DNA of 64,000 bases from Halichondria panicea (Eukaryota; Porifera; Demospongiae; Suberitida; Halichondriidae). Made by a program: the position numbers and the translations under genes. Shown one piece after another: positions 44,812 to 55,977 of this stretch; position 1 is the first letter of the stretch, and every line of letters begins with the position of its first letter. Under the pieces are notes generated by a model, which saw only the letters and a list, made by a program, of their open reading frames with translations, searched no databases and had not been told where the DNA came from. The stretch spans positions 4,829,182 to 4,893,181 of the forward strand of contig NC_087384.1 of NCBI RefSeq assembly GCF_963675165.1, read 5' to 3'.

Positions 44812-47197
44812 ATGGCTGAAAGAGAACTCACCACTGAACGACGGTTTAACTTCCAAAGTGTAAAACTCTTCAAGACTGATATCCTTGGTACTGGCTCTTA
44901 CGGAGCAGTGTGTAAAGCCAAGTGTGACCAACTACTCTGTGCTGCCAAGCTACTCTATCCGGTACTCTTCCAAATGGAAGCACATGCGAACAAAGAACAC
45001 ATGCAACCACATCTACGCTTCGAAACAGAATGTCGGTTCCTAAGCCTCATCAACCACCCCAACATCATTCAATACCTCGGTACCTATCGGGATCCCAAAA
45101 CAAATGCACCAGTCCTTCTCATGGAGCTCATGGACGAGAGTATGACACACTTCCTGGAGTCAACACCTGGAGACATTCCCTACCACATTCAAGTAAACTT
45201 CTCCTATGACATAGCTCAAGCACTTGCTTTTCTCCACTCCAATGGGATCATCCATCGCGACCTCTCTAGCAACAATGTCCTATTAGCAGGCAATCAAGCT
45301 AAAGTCAGCGATTTCGGAATGTCAAGGTTCACAACCACACATATGACCAAGTGCCCAGGAACACCAGCCTACATGTCGCCTGAGGCCCTAAGCGAACCAC
45401 CTCTCTACACGGAGAGGCTAGATAGCTTTTCTTTTGGCGTTTTGATCGTGCAAATTGCTACTAGGCTACCACCCAGCCCTACAAATCGATTTAAACTCAT
45501 TGAACTGCCAAATTCACAAAAACTCTCGCAGAAAGTCATTGCTCAAGTTCCCATATCCGAAGTACAGCGGAGACATGACCACATTGACCTCATTGGCACT
45601 ACCCACCCCCTGTTGCATATTGCTTTAGACTGTCTCCAAGATCATGAAACTGATAGGCCAACATCACAAGAGATGTGCCAAGCTTTGTCTGATATTAAAC
45701 AATCAATTTCGTGTAAACAAATTTTGCAGACTAGTATTTCTCCAGTTGTTGACGACATAATTATTCAGTTACAGCAGAAAATTAAAGAAAAAGAAATGAA
45801 AATCAAAAAAAAAAGACAGGCTCTTGCAAACAAAGGATGATTTATTGAAAGTACTCAAAATGGAGATGCTCGCCTTAGCCAAAGAAATGCAAGAAGTTGA
45901 TATTAAACTTAGGACAACTGAGGAAAAACTACAAGCTATAAGCAATCAACTTCAAGCTCAGGATGTTGAACTACAAGCTCGAAATGAGGAATTACAAGCC
46001 ATGTATGTGAACCTACAAGCTACCAAAGTTGAATTACAAAACAAGGATGACCTTATTGCTGAAAAAGAAGCAGAAATTCTCGAACTCACAATAAGGCTAG
46101 GCGATCTTGAAGCAAAGTGTACTAATCAGGAAGCTCCTGGTCTTCCTATCAAGAAAAAGAATCGATCAATCATCACAGCTAAGTTAGAAACCAAAGTAGC
46201 GATTGCTAAAAAAATTCCAAGCGAAGAAACACCATCAGTTAAAACACAAACACATTCTGTAGCCACTGCCCAGCAATCCACTCATCACAAACAGATTCTC
46301 ATACCACCAAAGCCCTATGCATCACGCACCCTCGCTGCCAAAAAGAAGCTGTCTTTAACCTGGAAACTTCTGCCTGATGCTTTATACAGTATTTCTGCTG
46401 GGTCATCTGCTGTCCTCGGCAACAGGGCTTATTTCATGTCTCGAAGTAGCAATGCTGTTTTCAAATTTGACTACAAGAGCAAGACATGGTCAGAAATGCC
46501 TCAAATTCCTGTCAGTGATGTCACAATTGTGAGCGTGGCTCGTTTTCTCACCTCTGTAGGGGGTTGGTGCTCAGACAGTGAGAGTAACAAACTGTACAGC
46601 TTCATAGATGGTAACTGGACCGAATATTTCCCACCAATGCCAACCAAACGTAGGCATCCTGCAGCCGTGTGCGCTAACACATTTTTGATAGTAGCTGGAG
46701 GCACTTTGGAAGCAACAGACCTCTTGACAGTCGAGGTTTTCAACACTCGTACACACCATTGGTCTGTTGTGTGTTCCCTCCCGTTTCCGATGGGTCAACC
46801 TTCATGTGTTGTGTTCAAGGACTGCGTGTATATAGCAGATGGCGATAGAGTCGCTAAAAAAGAACGGCAATCAATAATTTGTTCATCTATTTCTACACTC
46901 GCCTCTTCATTACCTTGCCATTTTGTTTGGGAAAGAATTCCCAAGCTTCCACTGTGTCAATCAACTTTAGCCACTCTTGATGGGCACCTATTTGCTTTTG
47001 GAGGTTGGAGCTCTGAAAATTCAGCCGCTAGTGAAGTGTACAGATTGAATAAAGCAATTAACTTGTGGGATTTTGTTGGACATATGTCGACTGGTCGGTG
47101 TAATTGCCTAACAGCTGTGATTCCTGGTGAGAGGGTGATGGTGGTGGGTTCGTGTGTGGGGAAAGAGTCGACTTTGGCCGAAATTGCTCATCTGTGA
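44812..47197 (+). CDS. Kinase - coiled coil - Kelch protein, copy 2 (split by one base in a poly-A tract)
   Basis: A close copy of 40365-42746 with the same start (MAEREL). The kinase part keeps GTGSYGAV, CAAKLL, HRDLSSNN, DFG and SPE. At 45805-45814 a run of ten A stands where copy 1 has CTAGAAAAA (nine bases). The extra base shifts the frame and ends the kinase product at 45840 (342 aa), while the coiled-coil and Kelch part continues in the next frame to 47197. Both halves are otherwise open and highly conserved, so either the frameshift is recent or it is a homopolymer error in the sequence. If real, the locus would make a kinase without its propeller. Confidence 0.8.
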
Positions 47198-48257
47198 CTT
47201 TGTTACGGTTTAATAATTATGATTGTGTGCTAATCTTTAATTTGATGTTCTGTATAACGAAACTATGATTATTGACGTATAGTATAGGCATTACTAGTAC
47301 ATATGTAGCTGATGCACTGTAGTTATTTCGTAATACTGTACGTGCATGATGTTGTATCATAATTATGTCTATAGCTACCGTATTAAAAAAACCTTTGCAA
47401 ATGAGCCAAATCAGCACACTTTGCATGCATGTCATTACCAATACCAGTTTAAAATTTTGCGATTTTATTTCGTAAATTGATTAACACTCACAACGTTTGT
47501 ATTATGTTTGATGCTCGCAAAACATTCTAGTTAATAAGGTACTATATATACTATAGTTTCTCCTAATTAACCTGGTTACAAATCGACAACAGGAACACAG
47601 TTCTAATCTCACATCAAGTGTTTCCCCTCCCCTACAGTGGTAAGGAGCATGCTTAAGCTGTTTTGACATCATCTTGGGGAAGAAACCCCTTGTTTAGAAT
47701 CCAGACCCTCATAGGTAGGCAGTCCTAGGACTCAAATATACGGCAGATATATTAAATATACCCATGAATGGAGGAGGTGCTAATATAACTATTTTCTTTG
47801 CCTCTAATAAAATTATACCTTTTAAAGGTTATGGATTCAGTTTGTAAACCGATTGTGTGTATGGTCCTTCAAGAATGTGAAAGACTCTAAACCACCATTT
47901 ACAATACTACATGAATAGCCATGCATCTACTGTAAGTCTGATTTAGTCATGTCCTACACCTTTCAAGCCTACTCAAAGGAATCAGGCCTATGAATATACG
48001 ACTGATCCCAGGACCCCTCTCAGACGGTGACCCCCCAGCATGGCAGCAGTGCCTGCATGGGACCCCAGTGTGGCTAACACTCCAGTAAGGTGATAACTGT
48101 GTAAACACAGCTCTGCCTGTGCATGCGTGCACTTTCTGTGCTAATATACTCTATAATTCAATGAATTGTAGACACTTGGATCAAATCAATCCAGTGCTCT
48201 GTATATATGCATGGCATTTGCACTGTGTGTAAAATGCAGTAGCTTTTGGGACTTATG
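47198..48257. other. Downstream flank of kinase-Kelch copy 2
   Basis: This is the duplicated counterpart of 42747-43960, non-coding. I see nothing else in it. Confidence 0.45.
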
Positions 48258-48685
48258 CCCCACCATCCCACCCAGTAACTCATTTGATCCGTTTATAGGA
48301 TACTACCTAGTAGTGGGAAGAAAACCTAAGAATTTACTACGGAATTCTAATGAATTCACTAAAATTCACTCAAAACACATGTCTTTTAATAGTGAAAAAC
48401 TTGACCAATCAGAAGAGTTTGATGTCATTTGGCAACAAGTTAGTATTTATTGCAGTTGCACTCGTGCTGGGCAATAACTAATACAAATTGTTCATTATAG
48501 GATTTTCAGAATCTTTGCAACATCAACAAAAAGCGTTAAAGGTTGAGCGTTCCTTATACGAAGACCATGCAGGTGCAAAGCGTTGGCATATAAGTTGCAA
48601 AGATTCTGCAAAACCCTGTATAATTATACTGAAAGTGTGTTTCTATCTCTCTACAGTGCATCCAGTCTAGAGAGTACCGTACAGC

Positions 48686-48893
48686 ACGTTTTTCGAGGGC
48701 AGGCAGTTGACGCGAAAATTAAAACTGGGATAACTCCCACGCACCAGGTATTTTACATGCAAAGCTATTGGTGGTGTGGTTTCCTTGCATTGAAATGCAA
48801 ATATTAGAACCTATGAACATTTCTGCTGGAGCCGAGGCTCTGGAGCAAAATAGCGAAAATAAATTCGCACCCGCAAAAATTTACCGCTATAAT
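48686..48893. mobile_element. MITE of the TATAGCGGG family, second copy
   Basis: The interior matches 3977-4205 (TTTTTCGAGGGCAG, AACTGGGATAACTCCCA, ACATGCAAAGCTATTGG, CACCCGCAAAAATTTACCG). It is inserted within the foldback element. Confidence 0.6.
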
Positions 48894-49078
48894 TTTATAC
48901 CGTACCACAAATGTGTGAGTAGTTATACTTCGATGTATCTTAATTGGAAGAAATTGTGATACCATTGTGTAGGTGAATGAATAAGCTTTCAAAAATAACG
49001 GCACTAAACTATAGCACTGTGGAGGATGTGTAGATATATGTAAGCAATATCGAACCTTTCATAAGATAGCCAAACTTA

Positions 49079-49127
49079 GTCTCATGAATCAGCTGGACCT
49101 GAATGGTGGGCTGATTCATGAGACTAA
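49079..49127. mobile_element. Tiny hairpin element
   Basis: Perfect 18-bp arms: TTAGTCTCATGAATCAGC and its reverse complement, around a loop of about 15 bp. GCCAAAC flanks both sides (about 49072-49078 and 49128-49134), consistent with a 7-bp target duplication. It is small enough to be a relic or a minimal MITE. Confidence 0.6.
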
Positions 49128-49929
49128 GCCAAACTATGTATTATAGTTATAGCCCACTTGACACGAGTGTTTCACGAGGGCGCCTGCAATAACTAACTTG
49201 TTGCCCAATGATGTCTGATTGGTCAAGTTTTTCTCATGTGTTTTGAGTGAATTTCATTTAGTTTTACATTCCACAGCTAGTCTAAAGGCACCATTTGAGT
49301 TATTGGGTGGGATGATAGGGTATAAGTCAAAAAGCAGTGTTCATCCAATGCTTTACACACATGCAGTGCAACATGCCCTATATGTTCTGGTATATTGCAG
49401 TGCAATCTATGGTAGTGATGCAACATGCCATAATTATACAGATCGAGGACTGGATTGCTTTGATCTGCCCACTCACTGGGCAACAACTATAATTACATTG
49501 TAACAGCTTAGCCGGAAACCGTTGGTCTTTTCTCGAGATCTCTAACCGATTACCCACTATAACAATTGTTAAACATATAGCTGCATTCCCATGCACACAC
49601 CTTGGGTATATACGGAAAGAAGAGTACCAAGAACATTGGAAAGGGTAACTAAACTAAACTACACTGTAGAAAGCTGTATAACTAAGCAGACATAATTATC
49701 ATTATTTTGATTATCATGTACACACTCATATATTAATATAATTGCACACAACAGTTAACAAAAAAATAAAAAAAGTATCCATGGTTCTAAGAGTTGGTAG
49801 TGCATGGTGATCTTTGTCTTGACTGATCCATGACATCTGTATGAAGAACGAGGGAGTGTATGAAAAGTAGTGCTGTAACAGCTAGTTAATATTTTCAATA
49901 GTTGAAAACACTGGCATGGAAACGCTATA

Positions 49930-50344
49930 CAGTAGACTCTTGCTATATTCCGGCTCTCTGTAGTACGGCCATGCACCTCGGTATACCGGCCATTTGGTTT
50001 GGCATGGATTGCTAGCTAGATGTTTACTGCATAAAACTCACCCTGAAATGCGGCCACTCACTATTCCGTATACAAACAAACAAGATTTTCCGATGTAATT
50101 CTATATGTTTATTACGGCCGGATATGACGTTTTGGGTGTTTTTGGACGTTTTTGGTGAAACAAATAAAATTGGATTACACTTAAATAAAGAGCAGAATGA
50201 TTCATTAATCCTTCATTCCTCGAGACAGAACCGCAAAATTAGTCATTAGATTCGAGGTAAAGTCATTTTTAGCCGGGGCTATTTTCTGAAATATAGCTAC
50301 ACGGCCAAGCTCAATTAAGGTGACCGGATTAACAAGAGTCTGCT
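49930..50344. mobile_element. MITE with CAGTAGACTCTTG ends (pogo/Tigger-like)
   Basis: The left end is CAGTAGACTCTTGCTATATT; the right end is the reverse complement of a sequence with CAGACTCTTGTTAATCCGG. Both ends carry CCGG a few bases in. It is about 415 bp, non-coding, with TA at the borders. Confidence 0.55.
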
Positions 50345-50476
50345 ATAGTAACTTAGTACACATATACTTCTGCATTGCATTACACCAATGACTAGGAATC
50401 GAACAAAGCTATTGATCAATAATGAACTATTTATATCATAAACTATAGCGAGAGTATAATAATTATACTGTTATAA

Positions 50477-50647
50477 TAGCTGGTAATTTCCGGGGGGCAA
50501 TTGGTTTTCATGGTTGAAGCTCTGACCATGAATATACGAATGAAGCGACCTTGCCTACCTTTGCCTGCAATGCAAGCAGCAACCACGAAAACACTATCAC
50601 GAAGTGACTAAATATTTCAAGCCATGAATGCAAAAATTACCAGCTAT
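50477..50647. mobile_element. MITE with TAGCTGGTAATTT ends
   Basis: The left end TAGCTGGTAATTTCC is inverted at the right end as AAAAATTACCAGCTA. A related sequence is at 57197-57350 (GGGTAATTTTCGGGGGACAA, AAGGTAGGCAAGGTCGCTTC in opposite order). No genes. Confidence 0.55.
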
Positions 50648-53600
50648 ATACGGTAATAGAGAGAGAGTATCGTACTGTACATCAGATGTATGCAGAAAGT
50701 AACGTGACTTCCTGTATCTCTCATGGGCTTGGAATTTGTAGATTGTATTGTAAATGTTGTAGAGTAGATTACATCACGCTGCCCATGACAGATACAGGAA
50801 GTCACGTTACTCTCTGCATACATCAGTATGCCTACGTTCGATACTCTCTCTATATATTCTTGACTATATAAAGGTATCTCACTTGCATGCTTGACAGAAG
50901 CCTTGTGAATGCCACGAATTGCCTCTCCGTCCTTAAATGTTGCAGCAATTTCCACTAATCGACCGTAAGTAGCGGTTGAATTTGATGGATTGTCGAAATC
51001 AATACTTATACTCTTCCATTTCAGTAGAGCAGTGTAAAATTTGCCTTGGACACTGTAGAAGTTTCTTGGATCGTTATCAATTTCATCTATGTCAGCAGAA
51101 CTCAGGCCTAGCCTGTGCTTGTATTTATGGTATCCAGCAATCTCAGTAGACAACTGAAGAAGAGCTTCATTTGAGCACTCTTGACTCAACTGAACTGCAG
51201 TTGCAGTTGTGGGCAACTCATGTTGTTGAACTGTACAGATAAAACGTAACTTGTTAATTTTTGTGACATCATTTCCTATACTGTGAAATTAAAAGTACAC
51301 AAACTGAGCACACTATCAGATACCTGACCCAGTGGTTGTGTGTGGAACTCCATCATTAGCTTGTTGAGTCGCTGCATCACCTGTGACGATGACAGTTACA
51401 TGAGATCCACTTACACAATGCAACGGTCAAGGTTACTCAAACCTCATTTAGACCAACGACTGAAGCTGGCTTCAATCTAGATTGACCACTTGTACATGTA
51501 GTGCTAAAATTCCCAAGTGGCTCCCTAAATAAGCTTACGTAGCTGTAATTGGGTTTGCAGGGTCTAGAATTTGCACAGGCTATATATATGGAGTTCTATT
51601 GTCATTGATGAAGCTTAGTACAATTATGTAAGGTGGAAGCTTTCAAAATAAACGCAGAGCTTATAGCTAGAAAAAGTATAAGCAGACAATAATCACGTGC
51701 GTATTGAGCCCTTTTTAAGATAAGAAATAATTATATGATAAGTATACACAGGTACAAGAGGCCACACACAATATCTGCTCTGTGCTCTAAAACTTCTCTT
51801 ACCAACACTTTCTTTCAGACAGTGGTACACGGTAAAGAAAGGCTTCTGGTTCATGAAGATCTCGCAACTGATAAATCCCTTGAAGTGACCCGTTAACAAG
51901 GACTTGAATTCCAATTCATTTTCACTCCCACTAATTTTTGGTCTTCTTTTGCTCCATCTGAAGGAGAGGTTCTTGTCTGTCAAGTCTCGGTCAGAGGCAA
52001 AGGGCAGGGCAAGGAGGAACATATCACCTCCCATGCTGACTTCCTGTACACAATAGGTCAATTTACAAAGAATTCTTCTGTAAATGCTGGCACACACACA
52101 TGCAGATATTGTATAGTTTGTGTACTAACTTTTGCAAACCAGCATTCTTGGTGAGGGCTCAGACAGATTTTACGGGTGCATTTAAAGCAGGGATCTGCTC
52201 CTGATGTGAGGAGGCAGAGTTTGGAACCATCTTCGTGTTCACCGCAGTAGCAATCGAAAGCGATGATTGGAAAGAGAAGAGGACTGATTTCCTTCAAAAC
52301 AGAGAGAACAGTTGAGAGGACATAGGAACAGAGCTCGTGCATCGTATGATCCCTGTCTTGTCGAATAATCCGTATTTCATAGCAATCGACATGAGCAATC
52401 AGGGTAACGAAATGCTTGGCAGATTCATCAATTTGAAAGGAGACAAAGTTTCTTTTTACTGAAGAATCAGCAGCAAGTTTCCACGTCATGCCCAGAATGT
52501 CTTTTTTTCCCCTTGAGACCAATTCACAGATCATGGCACAGAATATTCCAATGGGAACGTATTGGGGGTCGAAGGTGATCTTGATTGGATAGGGTGTGTC
52601 AATTCCTGTGGGGGGAGATGGCTTCATTACTTCCTTGCGAGATTCACACTTGAGAATAGCCGGGATGAAATACATTGTTCCGACCTTTTCTGTGGTATAG
52701 ATTATTTTCTCCACTGTTGTGATTGTAGCCAAAAGGTGGGAATGCTCAAGTAGTATGAGTAGCTTCTCAACAGGAATCAACTGGCCTTTCTTCACATCCT
52801 TGTTGGCCTCCGAATGGCATCGAGTGATTGTTTCCAGAGAGAATTGTCCCTTGAGTGTCCAATTTCTTTTCTCAGTTTCCTTAAACTGAATATTGCCCTC
52901 ACCAGAATGGAGCTCTAGCAGCGGCTTGACAACGAGATCACTGAGGCTGTTGAATACCACCTGGGGGTTACAAATGATAAACTTCCCAAACCAACCATCT
53001 TTATCCTTAATTTCTGGATGATAGATCAAAGCTCCAACGTACCGATCCAGGTACCAAACGGTGAATCGAACTTCCTCCTCGCTCATCTTTAACCCCTCTG
53101 TACCGATACAAATGCAGTCTTCCATAGAGACAATGTCATACTCTTTTCTTAGCACAACTCCAAACAAAAGCTGTTGTGGGCGAATTCGAAGCTTGGCATC
53201 TTTGAAATAGCTACTGATTATGCCATGAAGATGTTCACGAAGAGGGTTCATATCAGAATTAGTGCCTTCATAGTTGTCTACTGCTATAAATTTCTTGTCT
53301 TTTGGATTAGAAAGTAAATCCTCGAACTTGCTGGCAATCATGCTCACGGCTTCGTTTTTCTTTTCCAACTTTTTCGTCAAACGGTCTTCGACGTCTTTCT
53401 TGAAAGCATCTGAGGTGATGTATTGGCTGACTGTTTGCTGAATAGCATTTATGTCTTCTGCACTGACTTCAGCCTGTTCATTAGTCTTCTTTTGAGTCAA
53501 AATGTTCTGTAAAGCTTTCTTTTGTTCATTCTCTTTGTGGCTATTTATAGCACAATCACCCTTGTAAACAGCTTTTCCCGAGGTACAAAATTTATCGTAT

Positions 53601-55977
53601 AGACAATCAACCTTGATTTGCATTGTCAGTTCATCCTTGAAGGTGCCTATGAGGGTGGCAATAGGTTTAGCGGAGCCTAGTTTTCCCAGCTTACTGCACA
53701 GCTCTCTGTCAATATCCGAGTCAATCTTGGTATAGTGGCTGATCATGATAGCGGAGAGGATTTGAGAGAGCATTTCTCCGCTTGTGTACGTTGAATCGTA
53801 TGGTGTGATTTTGTCCTTTCCTCGTTCATAGGACACTTGACATATGTCATCGAGGTCTTTGTCTAGTCGAAAGAATGTCAAGAAAATCCCTGCACCTTTG
53901 CTTAGGAATGGAAACATCTCCACAAATCCAGGCTGCCCTCCAATGTCAATCAGATTGAGTAGGACCTTGTTTTGCAACTCCTTGCTGTACTCTCCAGAAC
54001 CCACAATACTACGGAGTCTTGTGACAACCGTTCGAACGTCGACAGTAGTCACAGACACATTCGTAACTTTTTTTCTTTCCAGCCCAGTTTTTGGTGAGAC
54101 GGTCTGAAGAGGTTGTTGCTTAGTTTTCTTTGAAGCTTGTGGTTCGTTGTCGTCAATTGGTTCACAAGACATCAAGTATGAGAAGATAAATTGTGTTTCT
54201 TCCTCCAGATTTGCAGACGCTTTGAATTCAAGCTTTTTTCCAGATTTGTCCACGAAGGCCAACACTTGTTCACACTCGGCAAGAAATGTACTGCAACGTT
54301 TTCTTTGGTCTTCGGGCAGACAAGATAGGTTTGTAATCGATCCAACAAGCCGCTGTCGAGTGGTCGTTTTGCCAAGACCCGAGGGACCGATGAAGTGCAT
54401 CTTGAGGTACTGAAGCTCAATTGTGTGCGTTTTGTCTGCCATCAGCTCATCCAGTTTTTGCAAGTAGTTTTGGCTTTGAATTTTGCCTGTAAAAGGAAAA
54501 GAATTGTGTCATAAATTACACAAAAGTATGCGTGGCAGAAAATTTGTGGCACTTTTGTAAGATGAATTACTTTCCAGGAAAGATCTACATGTAGTATAGT
54601 TTTGATTTCCTACCAGTTATTTCAGGTTGTTCTTGGCCGGCACTGGGTCTCTGTTGACCGGAGAGAGGGACAGAGATCACTGGAGAGGAATGAGATAGTT
54701 ATCTGACAGTCATAAAATTATATTATAATTATTTACTGAGATTCATTAATCAGACACAGGCACGACTAAAGACCTGATCATCCTGACTTTGTAGTTTGGC
54801 TGAAACTGATCGTTACACTGAGCTAATGAACTACAATGTCTACTAGCAGTATGGGACTTCTTCCATCTCAACTATGTGGGTCAAGACTGCCACAAAATCA
54901 TGTGACTGTGCTGTCCCTGAGGTATTATTGGAAATGGATTGTGCTTGATACACCCACCACTGATTAGTATGAGATTTCTATTGGCCCCATCTCAGGCTGC
55001 GTCAGTGATTATACATTAGTGAGTGTCTACATAATTATACATGAATGCATATAATTATACTATCTTGATTAATGACACACATGCATGCAAGTGTTATACC
55101 TGGTTTAGGAGTGGAGGGTTTTTGTACAGACTTGAGATAGTCAACAACTTCAGTGAAACCTCTCTGTATTGCCATGTCAAGAGCAGTCTCGCCACTACTC
55201 TGAGTCAAATCTGCATATAGACAGGCAGAGTTATAGTAGTAGTATACTGCATGACAGCATTGACGCTGCATGGTATACGTGCATTTCCCATGCATGCACA
55301 AATGAGCCATATTAAGCTGGACGCCCATTTATTATTAGAGGTATATACAGTTGCCATACTGCACTACAGTACTAAGGTATTTATTACAAGCACATGCCAC
55401 ATTAAGGGCTGTCTACCATTACATCTGAGGATCCAGTGAAACAGATACCAATGCACTTCATGCAGAAATGACTCACCAATATCAAACTTGCACTCTTCCA
55501 CCAGCCACTGCATAATTTCTTTGTGTGCATACGCACACGCCCAGTGCAGTGGTGTCCAGTTGGCATTATCCCTTACATCTGTGTGGTATGTGCTATTTAC
55601 ACTATACGCGAATTGTACAACACACACTTACCAATACGACATTTAATATCTTGTGACAAGTACAACACAATGTCTTTGTTTCCTCCCTCACACGCACAGT
55701 GAAATGGCTTCATGCCATAATCTCCTCCAGCTCTCTCAACATCAGCTCCACCGCTAACGAGTGCTCTAGTGATCTCCAGGTTGCCCTTCATGCACGCTGT
55801 ATGTACTGGAGGGCGTTTATGAATAATCCACTCCTCACTCCAATACAGCTGGTGATTGGGGTTGGCCCCTTGTCCCAACAGGGACCTCACTTCGCCAAAA
55901 TCATCATCTTTAACAGCCTTCCACAGATTCACGGCCAACTGCTCTTGAGCACTGCATGACAATAGTTGTACGAGCAT
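50644..55977 (-). CDS. Ankyrin - Roc GTPase - COR-like - Death domain protein
   Basis: Exons 55632-55977, 55477-55578, 55100-55210, 54614-54679, 52130-54486, 51803-52043, 51324-51380 and 50644-51230 join in phase (3867 nt, 1288 aa). Start ATG 55977 is uncertain: CATGCAG at 55952 could be an acceptor, with more exons upstream. About four ankyrin repeats open the protein (PVHTACMKGNLEITRALV, PFHCACEGGNKDIVLYL, TPLHWACAYAHKEIMQWL, ETALDMAIQRGFTEVVDYL). A Roc-like GTPase follows with GPSGLGKTT (G1), NLIDIGGQPGF (G3) and IGTFKDE (G4-like). Then comes a COR-like region of several hundred residues. Last is a Death domain (YKHRLGLSSADIDEIDNDP, LLKWKSI, ATYGRLVEIAATF). Such ROCO-type proteins act as GTP-driven signalling switches, and the Death domain suggests apoptosis or immune signalling. 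Death-domain ROCOs are known in animals (e.g. MASL-free relatives of DAPK1), but orthology is not claimed. The end after 50883 lies in an inverted repeat and may be artefactual. Confidence 0.82.
50655..50865. repeat. Inverted repeat at the 3' end of the Ank-Roc-COR-Death gene
   Basis: Arms of about 72 bp, at 50655-50727 and about 50790-50862, are near-exact inverted copies (AGTAACGTGACTTCCTGTAT and its reverse). The loop is about 60 bp. If the last exon of the neighbouring gene is not spliced at 50883, its C-terminus is encoded by this hairpin. Confidence 0.75.

Larger units (their letters stand above)
40100..48140 (+). repeat. Tandem segmental duplication, unit about 4.45 kb
   Basis: The kinase-Kelch start codons are 4447 bp apart (40365 and 44812). 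Similarity extends upstream (CTGTTGATTTGC at about 40138 and 44610; AATAACGTTATGT before each gene) and downstream (GGGAAGAAACCCCTTGTTT at 43414 and 47676; CCCAGTGTGG near 43837 and 48065). The coding parts are closer than the flanks, as expected for selection or conversion. Confidence 0.85.
48258..49318. mobile_element. Foldback element with nested insertions
   Basis: The left arm begins near 48262 with CATCCCACCCAGTAACTCAT, and the right arm ends with the inverted equivalent ATTTGAGTTATTGGGTGGGATG near 49290-49312. Inverted similarity continues inward through AAATTCACTCAAAACACATG (left) and CATGTGTTTTGAGTGAATTT (right), and GACCAATCAG with CTGATTGGTC. The interior carries a TATAGCGGG-family MITE (48686-48893) and a small hairpin (49079-49127). 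No transposase is seen. Confidence 0.65.
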
